This document shows, one piece after another, positions 53,960 through 63,520 of a stretch of 64,000 bases of DNA. Origin of the DNA: Pontibacter akesuensis (GTDB lineage: Bacteria; Bacteroidota; Bacteroidia; Cytophagales; Hymenobacteraceae). The stretch lies in the NCBI RefSeq assembly GCF_001611675.1, contig NZ_CP014766.1:4154001-4218000 (forward strand), given 5' to 3'. Numbering within the stretch: position 1 is the stretch's first letter; every line of letters begins with the position of its first letter. The notes under the pieces were generated by a model, which saw only the letters and a list, made by a program, of their open reading frames with translations, was not told the origin of the DNA and searched no databases. The translations under genes were made by a program, and so were the position numbers.

Positions 53960-54403
53960 ATGGATGAAATGGTGATACGAGAGACACCATGCGTGAAGGT
54001 AACTTTCTTCGAGGAGCACAAAACCCTGCTCATCAGCTGGCTCAGGGGCCCTTCAACTAAGGAACTGCATGCCACTTACCTGCACGCACTGCAGTTTATA
54101 GAAGCTCATCCTGACGTGGTGCTTTTTTGCACCGATCAAACCCTCATAGGTTCTTTAACCCGGGAGCAGGAGACGTGGCTAATGCAGGAGTATTACCCCA
54201 AGGTGTACCACATACTTCAGGATGATGTTTATGCTGCTGTGGTTTTCTCTGAATCCCACTTCAATGCCATCGTTATGAACTATCAGGCAAACGCCATTGC
54301 TCCCGGACAGCACTTTATTCAGTTCAATTACTTCACAGTTTTAAGTGAGGCCATGCATTGGCTAAAGGGCATAAACAAAGGCCAGAGCGCTGAGCTGTTG
54401 TAG
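53960..54403 (+). CDS. STAS/SpoIIAA-like single-domain protein 2
   Basis: 147 residues with the same order of elements as proteins 1 and 3: strand KTLLISWLRGPS, helix ELHATYLHALQFIEA, strand VVLFCTDQT, then REQETWLMQEYYPKVYHILQDDVYAAVVFSES, and a final helix ending EAMHWLKG. The shared W in the third helix region and the A-V-V strand after it support homology. Its function is unknown. It lies between the M61 peptidase and the convergent gdhA. A cytoplasmic regulatory or lipid-binding role is only inferred. Confidence 0.6.
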   Translation: MDEMVIRETPCVKVTFFEEHKTLLISWLRGPSTKELHATYLHALQFIEAHPDVVLFCTDQTLIGSLTREQETWLMQEYYPKVYHILQDDVYAAVVFSESHFNAIVMNYQANAIAPGQHFIQFNYFTVLSEAMHWLKGINKGQSAELL

Positions 54404-54453
54404 CACCTGCCCCGGCCTTTGCATTATTATAATGGCTGTTGTGTATTATCAAA

Positions 54454-55878
54454 TCAAGGGAAGATTCCCAGCGACTCATAACTCACACCTATCTTTTCTA
54501 TCGCCGTTAGAAAGGCAGCCGTCCTTAAATCAGGAATGTTTTTCTGCACCATCACGTCTCTTATTTCGTGATAGGCATTGATCATCGTATCTTCCAAACC
54601 AGAGCGTACCAAACTTATTTCATCCGATCCTTGTGTCAGCAGGGCTCTTTCCTGCGCCGTTATGCTTTTGCCGGAGCTCGTTTCAATGGCGTTTACCAGG
54701 CGGCGGTAGCTTGCTTCCTCTGCGCGCTTGCCCATACGTCCAAAACGAACATTAGAAAGATTCTTTAGCCACTCGAAGTAAGACACTGTCACACCTCCCG
54801 CGTTCAGGTATAGGTCAGGGATAATCACGATGCCATTCTTTAGCAACACCTCTTCTGCCTCCCGCGTAACTGGTCCGTTGGCACCTTCGGCTACAATCTT
54901 GGCCTTTATGTTTGCGGCATTATCAATGTGAATTACATTTTCCAGTGCTGCAGGTATAAGTATGTCACACTCCAACTCCAGCATTTCATTGGAGTTGTCA
55001 AAGTTTTTGCAGTCTTTAAAGTTAAGTATAGAGCCGTTTTCGCTGCGGTGCTTGAAGGCTTCTTTTACATCGATGCCATTTTCGTTGTAGATGCCGCCCT
55101 CGCGTTCGGCGATACCGGTGATGATGGCGCCGTCCTGCTGGCAGAAGAAAGCCGCATGGTAGCCCACGTTGCCAAGCCCCTGCACTATAATGCGTTTTCC
55201 TTCCATGGTATTCCCCTCCAGGCCTTTGCCTTGCAGTAGCTCAGCATCAGCCAGGGTTTCACGCAAACCGAAGTAGATGCCCAGACCCGTTGCCTCTGCA
55301 CGTCCTCTGATACCGCCCTGGCCTACCGGCTTCCCGGTCACGCAGCCCAAAGCATTCGTTTCGCCATACTTCAGGGCCTGGTACGTATCTGCTATCCAGG
55401 CCATTTCGCGGCTACCCGTGCCGTAATCCGGTGCCGGCACATCCATTCCCGGGCCTATAAGATTTTTCTTGATCAACTCGGCCGCATAGCGTCTGGTCAC
55501 TTTTTCAAGCGTCTTCACAGAGCTGGTACGGGGGTTGATCTTAACGCCGCCTTTTGCGCCTCCGAAAGGTACATCAACCACAGCGCACTTAAAGGTCATC
55601 AACATCGCCAGTGCTTTAACTTCATCTTCATCCACCTGCATGCTAAAGCGGATACCGCCCTTAGACGGAAGTTTGTGATGGCTGTGCTGCACCCGTATGC
55701 CCTCGAAAACCTCTACTTTGCCTTCTATCTCTACCGGAAAGGATACTTTGTACACACTGTTCGGCGCTTTTATCTGGGCCAGAATGCCCTGGTCCAATCT
55801 GGAATAGCTGGCTGCATGGTCAAAAAACTGGTAGACACTGTCTAAGAATTTTTTGCCTTCATTGGTATTGTTTCCCAT
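54454..55878 (-). CDS. gdhA: Glutamate dehydrogenase (Glu/Leu/Phe/Val family)
   Basis: A 474-residue oxidative deaminase. The substrate Lys lies in CAVVDVPFGGAKGGVKINP, and the catalytic region has GPGMDVPAPDYGTG. The NAD(P) Rossmann motif is IVQGLGNVGYHAAFFCQQDG. It converts glutamate to 2-oxoglutarate and ammonia or the reverse. The length (about 425-475 residues) is typical for the hexameric group. The cofactor could be NAD or NADP. The gene is divergent from STAS-like gene 3, with 309 bp between. Confidence 0.95.
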   Translation of the reverse strand: MGNNTNEGKKFLDSVYQFFDHAASYSRLDQGILAQIKAPNSVYKVSFPVEIEGKVEVFEGIRVQHSHHKLPSKGGIRFSMQVDEDEVKALAMLMTFKCAVVDVPFGGAKGGVKINPRTSSVKTLEKVTRRYAAELIKKNLIGPGMDVPAPDYGTGSREMAWIADTYQALKYGETNALGCVTGKPVGQGGIRGRAEATGLGIYFGLRETLADAELLQGKGLEGNTMEGKRIIVQGLGNVGYHAAFFCQQDGAIITGIAEREGGIYNENGIDVKEAFKHRSENGSILNFKDCKNFDNSNEMLELECDILIPAALENVIHIDNAANIKAKIVAEGANGPVTREAEEVLLKNGIVIIPDLYLNAGGVTVSYFEWLKNLSNVRFGRMGKRAEEASYRRLVNAIETSSGKSITAQERALLTQGSDEISLVRSGLEDTMINAYHEIRDVMVQKNIPDLRTAAFLTAIEKIGVSYESLGIFP

Positions 55879-56187
55879 ACAAGATTACTTTTTTTGAGAT
55901 GGTGTTCAGTAGCTGTATGAACGGCTCCCACATGCTTTTGTTTAATATTAGCTCTTTTGAATCCTTACTGGGACTTTTTCCCTTCTGATTTTTACATTAT
56001 GGCCATGTGGTTGTAAATAATATATCTAATATTAAATATTGAATTTCTAATTTTTAATAAAACATTTATATCTTTGTGGAGTTAGATAAGTTACAAATTA
56101 TACAAGATTCATACTGTGTTTGCGTTTCTTAGCTGATGATAGCTCTAACCATCACAATTCGAACCAGAGCTTTTTAAATTAGTGAAC
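55879..56187. other. AT-rich divergent region between gdhA and STAS-like gene 3
   Basis: 309 bp, highly AT-rich between 55990 and 56100. It holds the -7 element at 56069 and presumably the gdhA promoter. No gene was recognised. Confidence 0.55.
56069..56076 (+). promoter_or_regulatory. -7 element of STAS-like gene 3
   Basis: TATCTTTG is an exact TAnnTTTG match. A start codon 112 nt away implies a leader of about 105 nt. Confidence 0.5.
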
Positions 56188-56697
56188 ATGATTGATATAA
56201 ACTATAGCGTTGATTTTCAACAGACTAGAGATAAAGAGAAAGAGAGGGAATCTTTGGCATCAAATCCAAGTATGTTTTATGATGAGCAGGAGGAGACCTT
56301 CGTCATCCGATGGGAAGGCAAAGTTGGTAAGTCTGATATCCATGCCGGTTATGCCCAAGTATTGGAGCATGTAAAAAACTTAAAGCCAAAAAAATGGCTG
56401 CTGGATCTAAAAAACCGACACACCATCCGGCGGGAGGACCAGCTGTGGGTTTTTCAGCACGTTTTTCCGGAGGTACTGCGCCTGATAGGGGATGATGTGT
56501 TTGTAGCTGTTGTGTTGCCGCTGACGCTTTACCACGGGCTGGTGGAGGATCTGAACGGCGATGAAATGATGGACAAAAACAATTTCCTGATCATGCAGCA
56601 GTTTCTGTACGAAGAAGAGGCACAGCGATGGCTTAGCCATATGCAGTTGCTCAAGAAGGGGGAGCGAAGCTTGCAACTGATCCACACCAGGATGTAA
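56188..56697 (+). CDS. STAS/SpoIIAA-like single-domain protein 3
   Basis: From the ATG at 56188 the protein is 169 residues (a GTG two codons earlier is possible). A charged N-terminal extension of about 25 residues precedes the shared core. That core is EEETFVIRWEGK (as EQEETFVIRWEGK), SDIHAGYAQVLEHVKNLKPKKWLLDLKN, then RREDQLWVFQHVFPEVLRLIGDDVFVAVVL, and EEEAQRWLS. The conserved W and the DDVFVAVV strand match protein 2 (DDVYAAVV). The end is basic. The three genes make a small family spread over 5 kb, each with its own promoter. Function is unknown. Confidence 0.62.
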   Translation: MIDINYSVDFQQTRDKEKERESLASNPSMFYDEQEETFVIRWEGKVGKSDIHAGYAQVLEHVKNLKPKKWLLDLKNRHTIRREDQLWVFQHVFPEVLRLIGDDVFVAVVLPLTLYHGLVEDLNGDEMMDKNNFLIMQQFLYEEEAQRWLSHMQLLKKGERSLQLIHTRM

Positions 56698-56711
56698 GCC
56701 TTTAAATTTAT

Positions 56712-56751
56712 AAAAAAAGCCAGCGCTGCAAATTTGGCGCTGGCTTTTTTT
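56712..56751. terminator. Bidirectional terminator
   Basis: A 15-bp stem of A7 GCCAGCGC and GCGCTGGC T7 with a 10-nt loop, between convergent genes. Confidence 0.92.
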
Positions 56752-56769
56752 ATAAATTAAATAAGCAGA

Positions 56770-57369
56770 TTACTTTACTTGAAGCAGCTCCACATCAAAG
56801 ATCAAGGTGGAATTTGGCCCGATCACATCGCCAGCGCCCTGTGCCCCATATGCCAGGTTAGCCGGAATATAAAGCCTCCATTTAGACCCTTCCTTCATCA
56901 TTTGCAATGCTTCTGTCCAGCCAGCGATCACGCCGTTTACCGGGAAAGTCGCTGGTTGGCCCCGCTCGTAGGAGGAGTCGAAGGTAGTGCCGTCGATCAG
57001 GGTGCCGTGGTAGTGCGTAGTCACTGTGTCGCTGGCAGATGGAGATTTGCCGTTTCCTTCCTGCAGCACTTCGTACTGTAGCCCGCTTGCCAGCGTTTTC
57101 ACACCTTCTTTATTTTTATTCTGGGCAAGGAACGCTTCTCCGGCCGCTTTGTTTTCGCCTCCCGATGCATCCTGCTTCTGTGCCATTTCCTGCTGCAGTG
57201 CCATCATGGCCTCCTGCACTTCCTGCTGCGAAAGAGAGGAGGCAGTGCCTGCTTCTATTTCCTTAAAACCTTTCATGAATGACTCAGGCTCCACTTCCAG
57301 GCCTTGCTTTTTTAAGTTGGCAGCCATGTCGCGGCCAATGATGTAACTGATTTTCTCTTTTAAATCCAT
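56770..57369 (-). CDS. FKBP-type peptidyl-prolyl cis-trans isomerase
   Basis: A 199-residue protein. The N-terminal dimerisation region (about 1-90, with MDLKEKISYIIGRDMAANLKK) resembles FkpA/Mip. The FKBP domain follows (about 95-199: TVTTHYHGTLIDGTTFDSSYERG, then FPVNGVIAGWTEALQMMKEG and YIPANLAYG). It has no signal peptide, so it is cytoplasmic, unlike FkpA. It catalyses proline isomerisation during protein folding. The gene is monocistronic and convergent with STAS-like gene 3. Confidence 0.95.
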   Translation of the reverse strand: MDLKEKISYIIGRDMAANLKKQGLEVEPESFMKGFKEIEAGTASSLSQQEVQEAMMALQQEMAQKQDASGGENKAAGEAFLAQNKNKEGVKTLASGLQYEVLQEGNGKSPSASDTVTTHYHGTLIDGTTFDSSYERGQPATFPVNGVIAGWTEALQMMKEGSKWRLYIPANLAYGAQGAGDVIGPNSTLIFDVELLQVK

Positions 57370-57989
57370 AGTATGTGTAGGTGCACCCGCAAGTGCGTTT
57401 TAGATGAATATTCTTTACTGATGTGAAACAAAGCTACCAATTATTTAAGCGTTAGCCAAAGTGCACTACCGCTGCCTGCGACTAGTGGTGCCCTGCCTAT
57501 ACTTTGTACGGTAAAACCAAAAGCCTTGGATACGTATGCAGGAAAAAGCACCAACTAGTGATTTGACTTTAGGCAAGTAGCTGTATCTAGAGGAGAGCGT
57601 TTAGCAAGCCATAAACTTTCCTTATTTTCGTTAAGCTAAAGTTGAAGCAAGGGTTGGTTTTCAACCGCTCATCGCAATAGCTGCAATTCTGTTTTAGGAT
57701 CGCTGGCTTTTCTCAGAAAGATTCAACTACCTTTGCAGCAGCAACCAGAAATGCTTCCATTGCACGCAAATACAGCCCCTATGGTAACTCCTGCTTCCTG
57801 TTTTGGCTTTGTGGACTCTTCCCAGCCTGTACTGCTGTGCAACAAGCTGAACGGGTACTGCCTTCATTTCTATTCCGCCCCTAAGGACTTTAGCTGATTC
57901 GCCAGAATTGATCTTGCCGCAGGGCAGGTGTTGATTCTGGAAGAACTCCTCGACACAGTTAAATTTCTAGTACACTTTCTTTGAAGATC
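57370..57989. other. Long intergenic region upstream of the GltB-like gene
   Basis: 620 bp without a recognised gene. A 48-codon ORF (57751-57897) has fair codon use. No strong hairpin is seen. The promoter of the FMN-binding protein is presumably in the last 100 bp. Confidence 0.5.
57751..57897 (+). CDS. Possible small ORF (48 aa)
   Basis: ATG to TGA encodes 48 residues starting MLPLHANTAPMVTPASCFGF and ending in an HFYSAPKDFS stretch. Composition is protein-like, but no domain, Shine-Dalgarno or promoter supports it. It could be a remnant. The frame closes 93 nt before the next gene. Confidence 0.2.
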   Translation: MLPLHANTAPMVTPASCFGFVDSSQPVLLCNKLNGYCLHFYSAPKDFS

Positions 57990-59546
57990 ATGGCAACAAG
58001 TATCAATGTCAGGCGCACACTGTCGTACGTCTTTTTTGCAGGCTATTTACTTATACTTGCAGCATCCATTTTAAATCGCCAGATGCTTTGGCTACTGCTT
58101 TTGCTGGCTCCGCTGCACCTCGTGTATTTCTACAACGTGCGGCAGTCGCGGCACTCGCTGTTGCGTAATTATCCGCTGCTGGGCTACCTGCGCTACTTTT
58201 TCGAGAGCATCCGCCCTGAGTTCCGGCAGTATTTCTTTGAATCGGATCTGGATGGAAAGCCATTCAGCCGCCGGCAGCGCTCCATTGTATACCAGCGTGC
58301 CAAGAACCAGCGACAGACGGTTCCGTTTGGGATGCAGAGCAATAGCCAGGAGGTTGGCTATGAATGGATCGCGCATACGATGTTCCCCTCTCACGTAAAA
58401 GCCGAAAGCCTGCGCGTGACCATTGGGAGCAGCCGTTGCAAGCAGCCGTACAGCGCCAGCATTTATAATATTTCGGCCATGAGCTACGGCTCACTTAGCA
58501 AGACCGCTATTTCGGCGTTAAGCGCCGGTGCCAAATTGGGCGGCTTTGCCCACAACACAGGTGAGGGCGGCGTGAGCCCGTTCCATCTAGAGGGCGGCGG
58601 AGACCTGATCTGGCAGATAGGAACCGGCTATTTTGGGTGTCGCGATAAAAACGGTAATTTCTCAGAAGAACTGTTTAGGCTACAGGTGGTGCACCCGAGC
58701 ATTAAAATGGTGGAGATAAAACTGTCGCAGGGGGCAAAGCCCGGACACGGCGGTATACTTCCGGCAGCCAAGAACACACCGGAAATTGCCGCTATCCGCA
58801 AAGTGGAGCCTTATACCACCGTTGCTTCCCCACCAGCGCATAATGCCTTTCAGGATCAGTTTACGCTGCTGCTTTACATTGAAAAACTGCGCGTACTATC
58901 AGATGGCAAACCGATAGGTATAAAGGTATGCATTGGCAATAAGCAGGAGTTTGAGCGCCTGTGCCAGGAAATGATGCACAACCGCATTTTCCCGGATTTC
59001 ATCACCATAGACGGGGCAGAGGGAGGAACGGGCGCCGCACCACTCGAATTTACCGACAGCTTAGGTATGCCGCTGTACGATGCGCTGGCTTTTGTGCAGA
59101 ACACGCTGCGCAAGTATGGCTTAAGGGAGGAGATCAAGCTGATTGCCGCCGGCAAAATCATCACGGCCGTAGATATTATAAAAGCCATTTCGTTGGGTGC
59201 CGACAGCTGTTACAGTGCCCGGGGCATGATGTTCGCGCTGGGCTGTATTCAGGCGCTGCAGTGCGACTCTGGCCGTTGCCCGGTGGGTATCGCTACGCAA
59301 GACAGCAACCTGTATAAAGGACTGGATGTGGCCGACAAGCGGGTGCGCGTGGCGAACTTCCATGGCAATACGCTGAAATCTACTATTGAGGTGATGGAAG
59401 CCTGCGGGTTTGCCTCGCTGCAGGATATCAAACCTGATAAGATTTTCAGAAGGGTGGAGCAGGGCAGAACATTAAATTTTGAAGACATCTACTTTTCCCG
59501 GAATCTTGCACCGGGCAAATTAGCACAAAACTATGTGCTGAATTAG
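57990..59546 (+). CDS. FMN-binding glutamate-synthase family protein
   Basis: From the ATG at 57990 the protein is 518 residues. Two N-terminal hydrophobic segments (about 9-45) anchor a large glutamate-synthase-like (GltB central) barrel. Motifs include SAMSYGSLSKTAISALSAG, GHGGILPAAKN, TIDGAEGGTGAAPLEF, and the Cys cluster around ALQCDSGRCPVGIATQD that binds an iron-sulphur centre. Without the glutaminase domain it cannot be a full glutamate synthase. Such membrane-linked members are probably FMN/iron-sulphur oxidoreductases of unknown substrate. The gene is convergent with the small membrane protein. Confidence 0.9.
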   Translation: MATSINVRRTLSYVFFAGYLLILAASILNRQMLWLLLLLAPLHLVYFYNVRQSRHSLLRNYPLLGYLRYFFESIRPEFRQYFFESDLDGKPFSRRQRSIVYQRAKNQRQTVPFGMQSNSQEVGYEWIAHTMFPSHVKAESLRVTIGSSRCKQPYSASIYNISAMSYGSLSKTAISALSAGAKLGGFAHNTGEGGVSPFHLEGGGDLIWQIGTGYFGCRDKNGNFSEELFRLQVVHPSIKMVEIKLSQGAKPGHGGILPAAKNTPEIAAIRKVEPYTTVASPPAHNAFQDQFTLLLYIEKLRVLSDGKPIGIKVCIGNKQEFERLCQEMMHNRIFPDFITIDGAEGGTGAAPLEFTDSLGMPLYDALAFVQNTLRKYGLREEIKLIAAGKIITAVDIIKAISLGADSCYSARGMMFALGCIQALQCDSGRCPVGIATQDSNLYKGLDVADKRVRVANFHGNTLKSTIEVMEACGFASLQDIKPDKIFRRVEQGRTLNFEDIYFSRNLAPGKLAQNYVLN

Positions 59547-59563
59547 CGTTTACTGTCCCATTA

Positions 59564-59610
59564 AAACAGATCGCGCCACAGCTTTTGATAAGTTGTGGCG
59601 CGATCTGTTT
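59564..59610. terminator. Terminator between the GltB-like gene and a small gene
   Basis: A perfect 17-bp stem AAACAGATCGCGCCACA with its complement and a 13-nt loop; the ends are A- and T-rich, so it can serve both strands. Confidence 0.88.
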
Positions 59611-59618
59611 ATACTAGT

Positions 59619-59768
59619 CTATAAATAAACGCTTTCATCTTCCTCTGACATATCGAAATCAATGTCATCCTCATCCAGTACACTATCGAGGTATACGAAA
59701 GCGGCGGCGGCAAGCACAACAAAGGTGGCTGCTGCAAGCCAGTAGGGAAGTTGGTTATTTTCTTTCAT
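59619..59768 (-). CDS. Small single-pass membrane protein (49 aa)
   Basis: An ATG-to-TAG ORF of 49 residues. A short polar start (MKENNQLPYW) precedes a hydrophobic helix LAAATFVVLAAAAFVYL (residues 11-27) and a very acidic tail (about DEDDIDFDMSEEDES). The amphipathic order and the terminator directly past its stop make it a credible gene even though it is short. No family is recognised. It lies downstream of icmF on the same strand, but a hairpin separates them. The acidic tail probably faces the periplasm or cytosol depending on insertion. Confidence 0.6.
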   Translation of the reverse strand: MKENNQLPYWLAAATFVVLAAAAFVYLDSVLDEDDIDFDMSEEDESVYL

Positions 59769-59825
59769 GAGATTGCTTCTGAATTGCTCTTGCATACGTC
59801 GGCAGCAGGTTTAGGTTGAACGCAA

Positions 59826-59852
59826 AAAGAGCCGACAATAAGCCGGCTCTTT
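59826..59852 (-). terminator. Terminator of icmF
   Basis: A 9-bp stem AAAGAGCCG/CGGCTCTTT with a 9-nt loop; on the minus strand it is followed by TTTTTG. It lies about 30 nt after the icmF stop. Confidence 0.75.
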
Positions 59853-59859
59853 CTGATTT

Positions 59860-59877
59860 ATACTTGCAGACAAGTAT
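59860..59877. repeat. Inverted pair of the CAAGTATA motif at the icmF stop
   Basis: ATACTTG and CAAGTAT are separated by 4 nt, immediately before the stop codon complement of icmF. Confidence 0.7.
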
Positions 59878-59880
59878 GGG

Positions 59881-62800
59881 TTACATGTTTCTGCGGTACT
59901 GTCCGCCAACCTCAAACAAAGCATTCGTGATTTGGCCGAGAGAGCAGAATTTCACCGTCTCCATTAGCTCGGCAAAAATGTTGTCGTTGTTGATGGCCAC
60001 CTGCTGCAGGCGCTTCAGCAGCTCCTCGCTCTTGGCAGCGTTGCGCTCCTGCAGGCTGTGCACCATACTGATCTGGTACTTCTTTTCCTCCTCCGTTGCA
60101 CGGATTACCTCGGTTGGCAGCACCGTAGGTGAACCAGTAGAAGAAAGGAAAGTATTTACCCCGATGATCGGATACTCGCCCGTGTGCTTCAGCGTTTCGT
60201 AGTAAAGGCTTTCCTCCTGAATTTTACCGCGCTGATACATGGTTTCCATGGCACCCAGCACGCCGCCACGCTCCGTAATGCGGTCGAACTCTGTTAGTAC
60301 GGCTTCCTCCACCAGGTCTGTCAGCTCTTCGATGATGAACGAGCCTTGGATTGGGTTTTCATTTTTAGCCAGACCAAGCTCACGGTTGATGATCAGCTGT
60401 ATCGCCATGGCACGACGAACAGAAGCCTCTGTCGGTGTGGTGATAGCCTCATCATAGGCATTCGTGTGCAGCGAATTACAGTTGTCGTAGATCGCGTACA
60501 GCGCCTGCAACGTAGTGCGGATGTCGTTGAAGTCAATCTCCTGCGCGTGCAGCGAACGGCCCGAGGTCTGGATGTGGTACTTCAACATTTGCGAACGGGC
60601 ATCCGCGCCATACTTGTGCTTCATAGCCTTCGCCCAGATTCGGCGGGCCACACGGCCAATTACCGCATACTCAGGGTCGATGCCGTTAGAGAAGAAGAAA
60701 CTAAGGTTAGGCGCAAACTTATTAATATCCATGCCGCGGCTCACGTAGTACTCCACAAACGTGAAGCCGTTGGCCAGTGTAAAGGCCAATTGCGAGATTG
60801 GATTGGCACCCGCTTCGGCTATGTGATAGCCAGAGATAGACACCGAGTAGAAGTTGCGGACGTTGTTGTTGATGAAATACTGCTGCACATCACCCATCAA
60901 ACGCAGTGAGAATTCGGTTGAGAAAATACAGGTGTTCTGTGCCTGGTCTTCCTTCAGAATGTCCGCCTGCACCGTGCCGCGTACTGTTGCCAGCGTGCGT
61001 GTCTTGATCGGCTCGTATACTTCGGCTGGCAGTACCTGGTCACCTGTTACGCCCAGCAGCATCAGCCCCAGCCCGTCGTTCCCGTTCGGAAGTTCTCCCT
61101 GGTAACGCGGGCGCTCGATGCCTTTCTCTTTGTAGATAGCCTCAATTTTCTGATTGATTTCTTCTTCTAGGCCATTCTCCTTTATATAGAGTTCGCACTG
61201 CTGGTCAATGGCGGCATTCATGAAGAATCCTGTAAGTATGGCAGCCGGCCCATTGATCGTCATGGAAACTGAAGTCATCGCATCAGCCAGGTTAAAGCCG
61301 GAATACAGCTTTTTAGCATCATCCAAACAGCAGATGCTCACGCCGGAGTTACCAATTTTGCCATAGATATCCGGACGGTAATCCGGGTCCTCACCGTACA
61401 GCGTTACCGAGTCAAAAGCTGTGGAAAGGCGCTTGGCAGGCAGGCCGAGGCTCACGTAGTGGAAACGACGGTTCGTACGCTCTGGTCCGCCCTCACCAGC
61501 AAACATGCGGGTAGGGTCTTCGCCTTCGCGCTTGAACGGAAATACGCCTGCGGTATAAGGGAACTCTCCGGGCACGTTCTCCTGGAGATTCCACTTAAGC
61601 AAATCACCCCATGCCTCATACTTTGGTGTGGCTACCTTCGGTATCTGCAAATGCGACAGCGACTCGGTGTGTGTCTTAATCTTGATCTCCTTGTCGCGTA
61701 CCTTAAAGATGTAGAACTCGTTTTTGTAGGCCTGAACCTTCTCTTTCCAGTTCTCCAGGATTTTCTTGTTCTGGCCGTCCAGGTTCAGCTCCACCTCGGC
61801 GTACGCCTGCTCCAGCTGCTTCACCAAACGGTCTTTGTCTTCAATCTCGATGCCCTGCACCGCTTCGACAGACTTTTTGATGCCGTAAAGCTTCTGGGCA
61901 ACCTCAGCCTGATCTTTTGTCCACTTGTCGTAGCTGCGGATGGTTTCAGATATCTCAGAAAGGTAGCGTGTACGGGCAGGGGGGATGATGAACACCTTCT
62001 CCGACATCTCCTTCGAGGTCTTCAGGTTGGAATCAAATTCAACGCCGGTCTTTTCAGACACTTTCGCCATAATGGCACGGTAGAGTTGGTTCATGCCCGG
62101 GTCGTTAAACTGCGAGGCGATGGTGCCGAACACCGGAATATCCTCATCGCTTACATCCCAGAGTTGGTGGTTGCGCTTGTACTGCTTCTTCACGTCGCGC
62201 AGGGCATCGAGTGCGCCGCGCTTGTCAAACTTGTTCAGGGCAATGACATCGGCAAAATCGAGCATATCTATTTTCTCCAGCTGCGTGGCCGCGCCATACT
62301 CCGGCGTCATCACATACAGGCTGGTATCAGAGTGCTCAATAATTTCAGTATCGGACTGCCCGATACCGGAAGTCTCCAGTATGATCAGGTCGAAGTTTGC
62401 CGCTTTAATAATGTCCACGGCGTCCTGCACATACTTGCTAAGGGCCAGGTTGCTCTGGCGTGTGGCCAGCGAGCGCATGTACACCCGATCGTTGGAGATG
62501 GAGTTCATACGGATTCTATCACCCAGCAAGGCGCCGCCGGTTTTACGCTTCGACGGATCAACAGAGATAATGGCAATCTTCTTCTCCGGGAAGTCCATCA
62601 GGAAACGGCGCACCAGTTCATCCACCAAAGAGGATTTACCGGCACCACCTGTACCTGTTATACCAAGTACCGGGGTCTGTATGTCCTTTGCCTGCTCCTT
62701 TACTTCCAGAAGTATGGCTTTCGCTTCTTCCGGGAAATTTTCGGCAGCAGAAATAAGGCGCGCGATGTCTTTTGGGTTCTTTTCCTGCAAGTGCTTGAAC

Positions 62801-63267
62801 TCCCCGTTCAGGTTTTTGCCAGTAGGGAAATCGCACTGCTGCAGCATGTCGTTGATCATGCCCTGTAGGCCCATCGCGCGGCCATCGTCGGGCGAGTAGA
62901 TGCGGGTGATGCCGTAGGCTTGCAGTTCCTCTATCTCGCTGGGCAGGATAACGCCGCCGCCGCCGCCAAAAAGTTTGATATGGCCGCTGCCGCGTTCTTC
63001 CAGCAGGTCGTGCATGTATTTGAAGTACTCGATATGTCCGCCTTGGTAAGATGTAATGGCGATGGCCTGGGCATCCTCCTGAATGGCACAATCCACTATT
63101 TCCTGCACGGAGCGGTTGTGGCCAAGGTGAATTACCTCGGCACCCGAAGACTGAATGATGCGGCGCATGATGTTGATCGCTGCATCGTGTCCGTCGAACA
63201 AAGAGGCTGCTGTAACGATACGAATATGGTTGACAGGCTTATAAGGTTCTACAGTAGTTGCTTGCAT
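59881..63267 (-). CDS. icmF: Fused isobutyryl-CoA mutase IcmF (B12 domain, G-protein chaperone, mutase)
   Basis: An 1128-residue fusion. Residues 1-145 bind B12 (DGHDAA at 25-30 with the ligand His27, then GGGGG near 101-105). A MeaB-like GTPase follows (P-loop [12 protein letters not shown] at 202-213; LNKFDKR as the specificity loop). The rest is the TIM-barrel substrate domain of a B12-dependent acyl-CoA mutase. The built-in G-protein handles cofactor loading. IcmF enzymes interconvert isobutyryl- and butyryl-CoA, sometimes pivalyl- or isovaleryl-CoA. The domain order matches the fused family. The gene is single, with no propionyl-CoA genes adjacent. Confidence 0.96.
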   Translation of the reverse strand: MQATTVEPYKPVNHIRIVTAASLFDGHDAAINIMRRIIQSSGAEVIHLGHNRSVQEIVDCAIQEDAQAIAITSYQGGHIEYFKYMHDLLEERGSGHIKLFGGGGGVILPSEIEELQAYGITRIYSPDDGRAMGLQGMINDMLQQCDFPTGKNLNGEFKHLQEKNPKDIARLISAAENFPEEAKAILLEVKEQAKDIQTPVLGITGTGGAGKSSLVDELVRRFLMDFPEKKIAIISVDPSKRKTGGALLGDRIRMNSISNDRVYMRSLATRQSNLALSKYVQDAVDIIKAANFDLIILETSGIGQSDTEIIEHSDTSLYVMTPEYGAATQLEKIDMLDFADVIALNKFDKRGALDALRDVKKQYKRNHQLWDVSDEDIPVFGTIASQFNDPGMNQLYRAIMAKVSEKTGVEFDSNLKTSKEMSEKVFIIPPARTRYLSEISETIRSYDKWTKDQAEVAQKLYGIKKSVEAVQGIEIEDKDRLVKQLEQAYAEVELNLDGQNKKILENWKEKVQAYKNEFYIFKVRDKEIKIKTHTESLSHLQIPKVATPKYEAWGDLLKWNLQENVPGEFPYTAGVFPFKREGEDPTRMFAGEGGPERTNRRFHYVSLGLPAKRLSTAFDSVTLYGEDPDYRPDIYGKIGNSGVSICCLDDAKKLYSGFNLADAMTSVSMTINGPAAILTGFFMNAAIDQQCELYIKENGLEEEINQKIEAIYKEKGIERPRYQGELPNGNDGLGLMLLGVTGDQVLPAEVYEPIKTRTLATVRGTVQADILKEDQAQNTCIFSTEFSLRLMGDVQQYFINNNVRNFYSVSISGYHIAEAGANPISQLAFTLANGFTFVEYYVSRGMDINKFAPNLSFFFSNGIDPEYAVIGRVARRIWAKAMKHKYGADARSQMLKYHIQTSGRSLHAQEIDFNDIRTTLQALYAIYDNCNSLHTNAYDEAITTPTEASVRRAMAIQLIINRELGLAKNENPIQGSFIIEELTDLVEEAVLTEFDRITERGGVLGAMETMYQRGKIQEESLYYETLKHTGEYPIIGVNTFLSSTGSPTVLPTEVIRATEEEKKYQISMVHSLQERNAAKSEELLKRLQQVAINNDNIFAELMETVKFCSLGQITNALFEVGGQYRRNM

Positions 63268-63520
63268 GTCTACTTAACAGTTTTTTTCCAGATTAGATGC
63301 GAATATAGTCATTTTTGATGAGGTTTTCCTGGATCAGCAGCAGTGCCACGCTTTAGATATGCGGCTCATAGGCCACAGAACCCAATTGCTGTGGCTTACT
63401 TTTATACTTCCCCAAAGGGTGCTAAGCAGATTCTACGGATAAATCTTGAAAATTTCTTCGTATCTCCTTAAGTTAAGTTCTTGATCCTGAATTTTCCGAG
63501 CCTGTCTATACCTGATTCCT

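Noticed and set aside
61459..62868. 469-codon ORF on the plus strand opposite icmF
   Set aside because: It lies fully inside the icmF coding sequence on the other strand and its composition is only the mirror of icmF codon use.
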